Shown here piece after piece: positions 14,928 to 22,828 of a DNA stretch of 24,062 nt (position 1 is the stretch's first letter; each line of letters starts with the position of its first letter). Source of the stretch: a virus; the IMG/VR virus record IMGVR_UViG_3300021373_001420, positions 1-24,062 of that record; one strand, given 5' to 3'. The notes beneath the pieces were generated by a model. It saw only the letters and a program-made list of their open reading frames with translations. It was not told the DNA's origin and did no database searches. The position numbers and the translations under genes were made by a program.

Positions 14928-15307
14928 TAAATGTTAAACATACCACCCTCTCCTGTACTATCTTTGGTTGAGATACGGTCCATTGATAAGGTGTTCTTAT
15001 ATTTTTGCGGATGAATTTTATTCCAACCTTTAGCATAGCCACGCTTTGCAATCTCTGTAAAATAGGCAAATGCGTTAGGGTATTTTGGATTAAAGTTTCT
15101 CCAGTACTTTAACAAATCTAACATAGCAAATTGCAAGCAATCACTTCTATCGTCTTCGTTTACGTATGTTAATTTATTTATCGTCCTCTCGGCCAATAGT
15201 ATTAACATCTTTTCAGCGGTTGGAGTTAACTTGTCTTGTTCTTTAGACTCTACAATTGCATTATAAAGATCTTTATTATTGAGGTAATTCTTTTTTCTCT
15301 TTGCCAC
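14927..15307 (-). CDS. 55: Late-promoter sigma factor, gp55-like
   Basis: 126 aa from a GTG start (T4 gp55 is 185 aa). The N-terminus KKNYLNNKDLYNAIVESKE matches the T4 opening YNYVNNKELLQAI. The central part, DCLQFAMLDLLKYWRNFNPKYPNAFAYFTEIAKRGYAKGWNK, matches the sigma region 2-like [34 protein letters not shown] of gp55 as I recall it. T4 gp55 directs host RNA polymerase to TATAAATA late promoters and binds the gp45 clamp by a hydrophobic C-terminal end; here the C-terminus is GEGGMFNI, a plausible short counterpart. The spacer seen in T4 gp55 before that end is largely missing. It is transcribed away from an upstream terminator, in an operon with gp4. Confidence 0.85.
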   Translation of the reverse strand: MAKRKKNYLNNKDLYNAIVESKEQDKLTPTAEKMLILLAERTINKLTYVNEDDRSDCLQFAMLDLLKYWRNFNPKYPNAFAYFTEIAKRGYAKGWNKIHPQKYKNTLSMDRISTKDSTGEGGMFNI

Positions 15308-15335
15308 GTTGATATTATTTGTTTAAGTTTATACA

Positions 15336-15365
15336 CAAAAAAGCCCATTTGTTTCCAAATGGGCT
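15336..15365 (-). terminator. Rho-independent terminator after the 395-aa gene
   Basis: Perfect 10-bp stem: plus-strand arms AGCCCATTTG (15342-15351) and CAAATGGGCT (15356-15365), with a loop that reads GAAA on the minus strand, followed on that strand by a run of six Ts. It separates the late 395-aa unit from the gp55 operon. Confidence 0.94.
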
Positions 15366-15386
15366 CTTCTAGATTTGTATAGTGTT

Positions 15387-16574
15387 TTAGATTACTGCGC
15401 CAGCTTCTAGCTCAATTCTAAACTTTTCAACTCTTAGTGGCTCTTCGTTAACGAAAACCGTTAAAACATCGTCTCTACCAGCACCGCTATATTCTACAGC
15501 ATCAACTTTTAATTCAGTACCTTTGGCTAAACCGTCAACTTCACCCTTTAGTGTAGCGTTCAAGTAGCCATCAGAAACTGTTAATAGATCCTCGTTTTGA
15601 GCTGCGTCCAATTCTTCGCTTAGTCTCTCAATTTCAGAGTTGATTAAATGATCGGCTGCTTTAATATCTGGAAGATTTCTATCAGCTTCAGCTAAACGAC
15701 CTTTTTGATCTTTTAAGAATGCAATCATTTCATGCATTAATCTAACCTTATTTCTTTTAGCTTCTCTTCTTTGTGCGAAAGACTCTAAAATGTCTTCAAC
15801 TAAATAAGTAACGTCTGTGCCTGTCTGTTCTGCAACATATTCTACGGCTGCGTCTGGTAACATTTTAGAAAACTTAGAAAGTTTAGTAGCTTCATTCATT
15901 CTGTAAACAAATGTACTAGGACCAGTTTTCATAGTCAACACCTTTACGTCACCGTCAATTGATTCAGCAATAAAATCTAAGATCTTGTAAGCATTGTAGT
16001 TTTTAGCTGCGAATTCAAAAAGGTTTAGTAATTCTTTATCAGCATATTTGATATAACCAAATGAGAATGCTTTTTCTGTTAAAGTCTCTTCACTGCCTAA
16101 AAGCATTTCAGTACCGTTTGTGTAGAATGCATTTGTTTCAGCAACATATGTGAATTTAATACCTCTTTGTACTGAACCCATTGCATTTCTTTCTGATTCT
16201 AAAACTGCTAATTCTTTTTCAACTTCAGTTAAAGCCTCAACACTTGCACGCTTACGCTTAAGTGCTTTCTTGTTTTCGTTAACAAAATTGATCTTTTCAG
16301 TTAGATCCAAAGTCTTGTTAAAGTTTTCAATAGCTGATTCACTCAGCTCGCTAACCATTACTTTGTTGTTGAAATCATATAAGAATTCAACGCCATTTTC
16401 GTTTATGTTAAAAATAGAGTTAGCTTTTACCAAATTAGACAGATCTGCATTCGCCTCATTAAATGGTTGGATATGAGAACCTGTAATTTTAAAGTTTTGG
16501 CCTGCAGCGTTGAATACGAAACCTTGTCCGTGTTCCAATACTGGTGAAATAATGCCTCTTTTTAATTCTGCCAT
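15387..16574 (-). CDS. Unknown 395-aa late protein, probable virion component
   Basis: The N-terminal ~100 residues are beta-rich (FVFNAAGQNFKITG, GVEFLYDFNNKVMV). Residues about 85-135 form a charged helical segment (LTEKINFVNENKKALKRKRA...). A mixed central domain follows, then a second helical stretch (270-345, REAKRNKVRLMHEMIAF...). The last ~50 residues look beta-rich again. There is no recognisable family, signal peptide or membrane segment. It stands alone between its own late octamer, 23 nt upstream, and a strong terminator. That arrangement otherwise belongs to capsid-level proteins here, so an abundant virion protein is a reasonable inference. Confidence 0.65.
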   Translation of the reverse strand: MAELKRGIISPVLEHGQGFVFNAAGQNFKITGSHIQPFNEANADLSNLVKANSIFNINENGVEFLYDFNNKVMVSELSESAIENFNKTLDLTEKINFVNENKKALKRKRASVEALTEVEKELAVLESERNAMGSVQRGIKFTYVAETNAFYTNGTEMLLGSEETLTEKAFSFGYIKYADKELLNLFEFAAKNYNAYKILDFIAESIDGDVKVLTMKTGPSTFVYRMNEATKLSKFSKMLPDAAVEYVAEQTGTDVTYLVEDILESFAQRREAKRNKVRLMHEMIAFLKDQKGRLAEADRNLPDIKAADHLINSEIERLSEELDAAQNEDLLTVSDGYLNATLKGEVDGLAKGTELKVDAVEYSGAGRDDVLTVFVNEEPLRVEKFRIELEAGAVI

Positions 16575-16597
16575 CTTTTTAAGATTTTTTATTTACT

Positions 16598-16606
16598 ATA
16601 TATATC
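16598..16606 (-). promoter_or_regulatory. Putative late promoter, GATATATAT
   Basis: Minus-strand TGATATATATAGTAAAT ends 23 nt before the ATG of the 395-aa gene and carries the shared octamer GATATATA. Confidence 0.65.
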
Positions 16607-16612
16607 ATTGTA

Positions 16613-17665
16613 TTATTCGTCGAACGGGAGCTCTCTGCCAGTGACATTGTAATTATCACCAAGTGCAGGCTTTTCACGATCTGTCATACCAGAATCGTCA
16701 ATCAATTTAGAGTTACCAATAGTAAACATTCTATTACTTTGTTTTCTTCTACGACTAACTTGAATAATCTCCTCATTTGTACCTAATTTATTGCCAAGAA
16801 GTGATTCATCTGGTGCTTCTGTTCCTGTTTGAATAAATCTACCTTGACCGTCACATTCCCATTTAGTACCGCTCGTATCATAATAAATATAACCCAAACT
16901 TGTACATGGAATCATACCATTAGGATCACCATAATCACCAACTGAACCAAGTGCATAATTAGTAATTGTGAATTTACGATAAGTGTCCTCTTCGAAGTCA
17001 AAGCTTGGTACGAATGAATTAATCTCTAGTGAGAATGTAACCTTATGATTACCTTTATCATCAAAGCCGTATTCAATTGGACGTTCCATTGTATAATCAT
17101 CTGGCATCATGTATTCAGATGAGATTCTATAAGTACCATCTTCAATATGACCAGCATCAACGTGATAAAAATTGGCCTTGTACATTTTCTTAACAATGGC
17201 TTCGGTTATCTTAAACAGATCTAATTGACTTGAAACTAAAAGTTCAACATCAACTCCTAAAACCACTGGAATCATTTCGAATTCTGCAACGAAACCTTCC
17301 ATAAAGCCCTCGTCATTTATTCTACTATAATTACCTAAGTTTCTTTTATTAACCAATTTTGCTGGATCAACTGCAAATGAAGTTAGATTAACTATACCTC
17401 TTGGTACTTTATCGTAATTACCATCTGCAAATTCACCGTCAGGATCACATGTTATTCCATTAATATTTGAGAATAAGAAATTGTCCTTTAAAAAGTTTTC
17501 ATCGCCTGAAACTGCATAAAAGAATGGCACATCAACCTCAACTCGTTGATCATTTGAGATTTGACGCATAAAACTTAACTTACCATTAAGATCTGCAAGC
17601 AGACCAATAACAATATGTCGAATAACTGAATCGTCTTTGTTAAATTTTAAGTTGTATGTTGCCAT
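16613..17665 (-). CDS. 15: Tail sheath stabilizer/completion protein, gp15-like
   Basis: 350 aa (T4 gp15 is 272 aa). T4 gp15 caps the tail and joins it to the head. Three blocks match my memory of gp15 in the same order: IGLLADLNGKLSFMRQISNDQRVEVDVPFFYAVSGDENFL (T4 LMGDLFSNIQIKRQ...FIRVPITYASKEHFM), MIPVVLGVDVELLVSSQLDLFKITEAIVKKMYKANFY (T4 MIYELSIFTRYEDDMFQIVEQILPYFQPHFN) and KVTFSLEINSFVPSFDFEED (T4 WSLTFEVNGWMYPPVDD). A beta-rich C-terminal extension of about 110 residues is additional. It has its own late octamer 29 nt upstream, directly after the gp46 gene of the replication operon. Confidence 0.68.
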   Translation of the reverse strand: MATYNLKFNKDDSVIRHIVIGLLADLNGKLSFMRQISNDQRVEVDVPFFYAVSGDENFLKDNFLFSNINGITCDPDGEFADGNYDKVPRGIVNLTSFAVDPAKLVNKRNLGNYSRINDEGFMEGFVAEFEMIPVVLGVDVELLVSSQLDLFKITEAIVKKMYKANFYHVDAGHIEDGTYRISSEYMMPDDYTMERPIEYGFDDKGNHKVTFSLEINSFVPSFDFEEDTYRKFTITNYALGSVGDYGDPNGMIPCTSLGYIYYDTSGTKWECDGQGRFIQTGTEAPDESLLGNKLGTNEEIIQVSRRRKQSNRMFTIGNSKLIDDSGMTDREKPALGDNYNVTGRELPFDE

Positions 17666-17694
17666 CTAAAATAAGAATGTGTTTAATCGCTGGT

Positions 17695-17703
17695 TTATAT
17701 ATC
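17695..17703 (-). promoter_or_regulatory. Putative late promoter of the gp15-like gene, GATATATAA
   Basis: Minus-strand TGATATATAAACC lies 29 nt before the gp15-like ATG and just after the gp46 stop. It marks the switch from the replication operon to late genes. Confidence 0.72.
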
Positions 17704-17709
17704 ACGATT

Positions 17710-19380
17710 TTATTCTATCCTTTCTATAGAGAACTTAGAGAATCCATTTTCACGATAGATTTGAATCTTCTTATCGAAGATCTCATGTGGCAAAACAGTG
17801 TGATTAATAACAAATGTGTTGATCTTATTCTCTTTAATAACTTGATTTAAGATTTTTAAGATGTTGTAAACTCCGTCATGATCAACAGAACTTAAGAGCT
17901 CATCTAAGAACAACATATTTAATTGTGGAAACCTTAACTTTAAGATCTTAATAATAGCGATGATAATAATAAAATCCGCCTTCTTACGCTCACCAGTTGA
18001 GAGCGTCATTGGATTAATGTCTTCACCTAAGTGATTGATAATACAATTAAACTTTTCATCAAATCTAATATGGAATTGCAAGTGCATGGTTTGGGCCATG
18101 GCAGCAATATTGGTATTAAGACCTGGCAGAATTGTTTTTACTGCCAAGTTCTTAACACCGTCCTCACCTAAAATGTTTTCTACAATTTCCATAAAATTAT
18201 AGTCACCACTAAGAGTATCTTTATTTACAGACTTTTCAGCCTCTTTTTCTTCAAAGTCCTTGATTAGATTTTTTAAGTGTGTGAATTCACCTTCACCCGC
18301 AGTTTCACTAATCTTAACCAACTCTGACTTTAAAGTTTGCATACTGTACTTAATATCACTAACTTGAGTATCGATCTCTTGCTTCTTGACTTTAAGTTCG
18401 TTAATGGTATCAGTAGCAGTATCCATTTGAGTCTTAAGTTCAGCTATTTTATCAACAGCATGTGTCATTTCTGACTTGTACTCATCTTTCTTTTGATGGT
18501 GCCATTCACTATCAAGCTTAGTCTCACATGTTGGACAGTGACCACCTTCATAGAGTGCAATTTTCTTTTTAAGAGACTCGATCTCGTGCTTTAAACCACC
18601 AGCATCAGATCTTGAAGTTTCGTACTCTTTTTTATTAGTACCGATTTGCTTTTCTATTTCACTAGCATCGACCTTAAGTGTTTTAGCAGACTCATTAAGT
18701 TGAGTTAATTCATCTTTAAGCTCTTTGATCTTGGTCTTATTTTTAACGCTTGATTCTTCAATTAAAGTATTCAACTGTAATTTAACCGAGCCAATAGATT
18801 CCATAATCTGATTCAATTCACTTTCATATGAATCAATACTCATCTTAACTTGCTTACGCTCCTCTTTAATTTGACGTTGCATGTCATTTAGAATAGAGAA
18901 CCCAAACATCTTATCGATGATTTGTTTCTTATCCATATTGCTCATTGTCAAAAAGGACTTAAAGTCATTTACAGATAGGATAATAATGTTCTTGAATACA
19001 TGGTAAGGAATTCCAAATACTTCTTCTTCTAAATAGTCTTGAACCGACTTTTTACCTGCTTTATCAAATTCAACACCATTAATTAAGACATTAAATTTAT
19101 TTGGCATTAGACCTCGCTCGATCTCAACTGCCATAGTACCACAAGTTAGACCAATACGAACATATAATTCTTTATTGATCCTATTTGGTAGATCTGATAA
19201 TTTTACCCCTTCAACTTTACCATATAGCGCATAAATAATGGCATTGGCGATAGTGGTTTTACCATCACCGTTTTTACCAAGCGTTAAGAACAGTTCTGAA
19301 CCGTCCTCTTTGAAATCTAATCGCTGTAACTTATTACCATAACTGGCAAAGTTTTTAAACTCTATAAAATCTATTCTCAT
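17710..19380 (-). CDS. 46: Recombination endonuclease subunit gp46 (Rad50/SbcC-like)
   Basis: 556 aa (T4 gp46 is 560 aa). It is the ATPase subunit that, with gp47, resects DNA ends for recombination-dependent replication. It has Walker A GKNGDGKT (35-42), two long coiled-coil arms (about 165-275 and 293-390) around the zinc-hook CPTC (282-285), the ABC signature LSTGE (460-464), and Walker B LNMLFLDE (487-494) followed by the D-loop SSVD. It overlaps the gp47 gene by 4 nt (ATGA), so the two subunits are translationally coupled. Confidence 0.96.
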   Translation of the reverse strand: MRIDFIEFKNFASYGNKLQRLDFKEDGSELFLTLGKNGDGKTTIANAIIYALYGKVEGVKLSDLPNRINKELYVRIGLTCGTMAVEIERGLMPNKFNVLINGVEFDKAGKKSVQDYLEEEVFGIPYHVFKNIIILSVNDFKSFLTMSNMDKKQIIDKMFGFSILNDMQRQIKEERKQVKMSIDSYESELNQIMESIGSVKLQLNTLIEESSVKNKTKIKELKDELTQLNESAKTLKVDASEIEKQIGTNKKEYETSRSDAGGLKHEIESLKKKIALYEGGHCPTCETKLDSEWHHQKKDEYKSEMTHAVDKIAELKTQMDTATDTINELKVKKQEIDTQVSDIKYSMQTLKSELVKISETAGEGEFTHLKNLIKDFEEKEAEKSVNKDTLSGDYNFMEIVENILGEDGVKNLAVKTILPGLNTNIAAMAQTMHLQFHIRFDEKFNCIINHLGEDINPMTLSTGERKKADFIIIIAIIKILKLRFPQLNMLFLDELLSSVDHDGVYNILKILNQVIKENKINTFVINHTVLPHEIFDKKIQIYRENGFSKFSIERIE

Positions 19381-20492
19381 TGCTCACTGTCGTAGTTATA
19401 TGCACATTGAGTGTATAACTGTTTTAACTTAGTCTTAAGCTTTTGTTTCGTATCTTCATCATCATTTAACCCATCAACATAAACATTACATAGATTTAAG
19501 ATGTTGTAATTCTTATACATTTCTTCAATCTCATCGATGTCGTAGAAGTCTTTATCGATATAGTTGTCTTCTTGATAAATGTTTGGTTCTAATTTACGAC
19601 TAATGTGTTGAATGCGATTAATGAGTTGACTCAAAGCATTAGTAGTAGCAATTTGACTTGGTACAAAAAGATCAACAAAGTTATTTTCAATCTGCTTTTT
19701 AAATGATCCCAATGTAATATCAAACAGTTGTGTTAGGTTATACTTAACAAACTTTGGTGATATATGATTCTCGAAGAAAGTCTCTGACATGTCTTCTAAA
19801 TCAACTAGATCAAAGCCTTTAGCATTATTTGCATCTGAGCGAGTCAATTGGTATGGAGTACCAACCATCAATAATTTACCACGCTCTTGTCTAAAGTGAA
19901 TGTGACCACTATAAACTCGAGTATACTTATCGTAAATGTTAGAGTCTGTACCATGTTCGTTTTTAACCTTTGAGTTTAGGTAAATACCCTTAACCTCAGA
20001 GTGACAAAATACAATATCTGTAGTTGGATGATTTGCAAGAGTTTCAGCTTCATGATCTGCATCTCTTCTCCATGGCATCATTAATACATTTCTATTGTTC
20101 CACTTCAACATCTGTGGATCTTTATAGATCTGTACGTTTGGAATCCATTTAAGACTGTCGATAGAAGTGATTTCATTTGTCTTCTTGGCCCAAATATCAT
20201 GGTTACCACAAATAACATGGACTGGTAAGATCTGCCCCAATCTTTCAAAGAGGTCAACTGCATAGTTAAGCACTTTAATATTGATACTTTGACGATTATC
20301 AAAAGTATCTCCAACTTGCACCAAGACATCACCTGGCTTAACATGCTTTTTAAGTGTTGGTATAAACAGATTTTCAAAGAAGTCTTTCTGGATCTCTAAC
20401 CACTCATTAGAATTAGCTCTAACTCCAAAGTGTAGATCACCAAGAACCCAAACTCTTTTGACTCCCTGTTCTAATTGTTTAGAATCAATCAT
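19377..20492 (-). CDS. 47: Recombination endonuclease subunit gp47 (Mre11/SbcD-like)
   Basis: 371 aa (T4 gp47 is 339 aa). This is the metallophosphoesterase nuclease partner of gp46. All phosphodiesterase motifs are visible: GDLHFG (18-23), GDTFDNR (61-67), CGNHD (95-99), CHSE (163-166) and SGHIH (195-199), supplying Asp, His and Asn ligands for two metal ions. The C-terminal ~100 residues are the gp46-binding and helical region. It is coupled upstream to the gp33-like gene by TAATG and downstream to gp46 by ATGA. Confidence 0.96.
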   Translation of the reverse strand: MIDSKQLEQGVKRVWVLGDLHFGVRANSNEWLEIQKDFFENLFIPTLKKHVKPGDVLVQVGDTFDNRQSINIKVLNYAVDLFERLGQILPVHVICGNHDIWAKKTNEITSIDSLKWIPNVQIYKDPQMLKWNNRNVLMMPWRRDADHEAETLANHPTTDIVFCHSEVKGIYLNSKVKNEHGTDSNIYDKYTRVYSGHIHFRQERGKLLMVGTPYQLTRSDANNAKGFDLVDLEDMSETFFENHISPKFVKYNLTQLFDITLGSFKKQIENNFVDLFVPSQIATTNALSQLINRIQHISRKLEPNIYQEDNYIDKDFYDIDEIEEMYKNYNILNLCNVYVDGLNDDEDTKQKLKTKLKQLYTQCAYNYDSEQ

Positions 20493-20926
20493 TAGAATAA
20501 CTTGTTTATATTTCTTTTGCCTAAAACGCCAGTCTTAGCATCTAACTCTTGAATTAGATCCTCTTTGTAAACGTTAGACAAAGAACTATAAAATTTTGTA
20601 GGATTAATATCAAAATACACGCATATTTCACTAAATAAGTCAATACGACTGTATTTAATGGCCATTTCATCAACGATGTAACCATAAACATCATTTATGT
20701 CAGCCTTCTTTAATTTATTACATCGACCTAAATCATCAATGTCGTTAAATGATTTAAACCTAGAAGCTTCTATTAACTCGTGAATTTTACGAGCAATCAT
20801 TTCAAAATGAATTTTGATTTCTTCTTCTCTTGTATCTTTGTAGCCTGATTCTAATTCAAAACTAATGTCGCTTAGTTCAAACTCTGAAGACTCAAAGTTA
20901 TTGTTAAATATTTTATCGTTGCTCAT
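20492..20926 (-). CDS. 33: Late transcription co-activator, gp33-like
   Basis: 144 aa (T4 gp33 is 112 aa). The C-terminal half, GYIVDEMAIKYSRIDLFSEICVYFDINPTKFYSSLSNVYKEDLIQELDA, follows the same helical pattern as T4 gp33 FIIEKMVEEFGMSYLEATTAFLEENSIPETQFAKFIPSGIIEKIQSEA (from memory). This includes the I[IV][ED]xM helix and the late [IV]xxx[IL]. T4 gp33 bridges host RNA polymerase and the gp45 clamp through a hydrophobic C-terminal tail; this protein ends NINKLF, a reasonable equivalent. The N-terminal ~45 residues are an acidic extension. It sits between gp41 (2-nt gap) and gp47 (TAATG overlap). With the gp55-like protein it would complete the late-transcription pair. Confidence 0.6.
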   Translation of the reverse strand: MSNDKIFNNNFESSEFELSDISFELESGYKDTREEEIKIHFEMIARKIHELIEASRFKSFNDIDDLGRCNKLKKADINDVYGYIVDEMAIKYSRIDLFSEICVYFDINPTKFYSSLSNVYKEDLIQELDAKTGVLGKRNINKLF

Positions 20927-20928
20927 AA

Positions 20929-22245
20929 TTAAATTCCATGTAAATTTGAATTTGTAATATCCTCTGTCTCAATCAAGCGCATGTAATTCCAATTGATATT
21001 GAGTTTACATTTTGTACCCTTGCCTTCACCATCACGAATCTTTAGGATCTTTAACCAATACTCTTCGTTAGCTCTCATCAAGTCATCTTGAATAATACCT
21101 AACATAATGTCGGCAGTGTGAGATAGACCTGCAGATTCTGCAATATCTGTCATAGTAATATCACTCGAGTTGTAGCCAGATCTGGTAATCTGTGTTGCAG
21201 TAACAATCAACCAATCATTGCGAATACCCATTGCTCTTAGATCCTCTGCAATTTGCTTGATCTTCATATAGGTATTTTCTGTATTAAGGTTTCGGTAGTT
21301 GGCTAGAATATTTATATAATCCACTACAACAGCTCCCACTTTAATTTGTCTATCTTCTTCAATTTGATTTACATATGCTTCAATATCAAGTACAGTTGCT
21401 TGTGATGTTGGCATTTGTTTAATGAAGAGTTGACCGGGAGGGGTAAAACCATCTCCAACTGTTTCTAGTCTACGCTTAATGTGATCTGCATTTTTAGCCT
21501 TTTCTGCATATTCATTAATTGGAATTGATAGCAGATTAGCACCAATTCTTTTTACAAATTTATGAGCTGCCATTTCTGCAGTAATAACTACAGTATTAGT
21601 GCCCATCTTAACAAAGTTAGCTGCGTCATTGGCCAAATAGATTGACTTACCAATGTTTTGTTCACCTGCATAAACAATTAAGTTACCACCTTTATCATAG
21701 CCACCGCTTAAAAGACGATCAATAAAATTGTAACCAGAACTTACCTTCTCAGTTTCTCTTTGATCATGTGATTCTACGTTAAAGAAGTCAAGACCCAAGT
21801 CAGAGTTAAAGTTAACGTTGTTTCTATCGTTAATAAGTGTTTTAACTTTTTGTACAATAGACTCAGCATTCTCTGGTGTTACATTAGTAGTCTTAATAAA
21901 CTCAATAGTGTCTGTTAATGAGATACTAAATGTCTTCCATTTAATCCATGATTCTGTGGTTGTAGTTAACCATTCTTCGTCATATTGATCAAGATCAACA
22001 CCAAATACTAGATCTAAGATACCGTCTGTGACCTTTTCTTTTGCTCTCTCGTGTTTTGTAACAAGTAGCTTAATTTGGTCCTTAGTTGGAGTCTCATTAA
22101 ATCTTTCGTAGAATTTACCAGCAATATGACTTAGAAGACCAATTTCTTCAGAAGTATAATAAGCACTTTGAATGCTTTGAAGATATTTTGGCTTGACTAG
22201 TGAAAGTCTAAAAAATACTTTTTCAAAATCTTGTCCGAACTCCAT
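20929..22245 (-). CDS. 41: Replicative DNA helicase gp41 (DnaB-like)
   Basis: 438 aa (T4 gp41 is 475 aa). It is the hexameric 5'-3' helicase that unwinds the fork and recruits primase. A helical N-terminal domain (1-~140) is followed by the RecA-like core: Walker A GEQNIGKS (194-201), ITAEM with the catalytic Glu224, Walker B VGAVVVDY (303-310), the H3/H4 region LIVTATQITRSGYNSSD (346-362), and the arginine-finger-type KIRDGEGKGTK near the C-terminus. It follows the oxygenase gene by 7 nt and precedes the gp33-like gene by 2 nt. Confidence 0.95.
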   Translation of the reverse strand: MEFGQDFEKVFFRLSLVKPKYLQSIQSAYYTSEEIGLLSHIAGKFYERFNETPTKDQIKLLVTKHERAKEKVTDGILDLVFGVDLDQYDEEWLTTTTESWIKWKTFSISLTDTIEFIKTTNVTPENAESIVQKVKTLINDRNNVNFNSDLGLDFFNVESHDQRETEKVSSGYNFIDRLLSGGYDKGGNLIVYAGEQNIGKSIYLANDAANFVKMGTNTVVITAEMAAHKFVKRIGANLLSIPINEYAEKAKNADHIKRRLETVGDGFTPPGQLFIKQMPTSQATVLDIEAYVNQIEEDRQIKVGAVVVDYINILANYRNLNTENTYMKIKQIAEDLRAMGIRNDWLIVTATQITRSGYNSSDITMTDIAESAGLSHTADIMLGIIQDDLMRANEEYWLKILKIRDGEGKGTKCKLNINWNYMRLIETEDITNSNLHGI

Positions 22246-22252
22246 ATTTGTT

Positions 22253-22828
22253 TTATTGTTCTATGGCGAATTCGCCTACTTGTTTACTATAAGGCTCTTC
22301 TGCCCAAAGATTAATTGCGATCGCTTGTCTAGTTCCCTCAGTAACAGGTAAAACTTCATGTACATCTTGTCCCGCTTGGAAAATGATTAATCTATTTGGT
22401 TTAGCTTTAACTATTTCAGGCGACTTATCAGTACCATCTGTGTAAACTGCTAGATCACCTCCAACAAATTCTTGACCTGCTGGATAATAAACAGTACCAA
22501 TCACAGGTGTTACTATTTCACCTGTCTTTTTAAACCACGCTTCGTCTTTGTCGTAATGTGTGCCTAAATTGTTTTTAAATCTACTTTCAGTATTTGCTGT
22601 TTGAATACCTGTCCAATACTCAAATCCAGAGATGTTATAGCTTTCTCTAACAGGACAATTGTCTCGCCAAATATACTCAATTAGTCTCTTTTTAAGAGTG
22701 TCGGCTGGTGAGTTAAACCATGCGTTCCACCAATAATAGACCCCAGGGTCATTAAAAAATGTTTGATCTTGCTCGATTTCTTTAAGTAAATCTGGATCTT
22801 TAATAAAATTGTCAAATACTGCTATCAT
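22253..22828 (-). CDS. 2-oxoglutarate/Fe(II)-dependent oxygenase (prolyl-4-hydroxylase-like)
   Basis: 191 aa. The double-stranded beta-helix core has the metal triad HxD (His91, Asp93 in GTHYDKDE) and His157 (QDVHEVLP), with Arg167 (GTRQAIAINLW) placed to bind 2-oxoglutarate. The N-terminal YYWWNAWFNSPADTLKKRLI is a segment I associate with oxygenases of T4-type phages. The substrate is unknown: protein, nucleic acid base or small molecule are all possible. It overlaps the 100-aa gene by 4 nt and precedes gp41 by 7 nt, so it is made with the replication proteins. Confidence 0.88.
   Translation of the reverse strand: MIAVFDNFIKDPDLLKEIEQDQTFFNDPGVYYWWNAWFNSPADTLKKRLIEYIWRDNCPVRESYNISGFEYWTGIQTANTESRFKNNLGTHYDKDEAWFKKTGEIVTPVIGTVYYPAGQEFVGGDLAVYTDGTDKSPEIVKAKPNRLIIFQAGQDVHEVLPVTEGTRQAIAINLWAEEPYSKQVGEFAIEQ

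Noticed and set aside
16150-16476. Plus-strand frame of 108 codons opposite the 395-aa gene
   Set aside because: Antisense shadow; the minus-strand gene has its own promoter and terminator.
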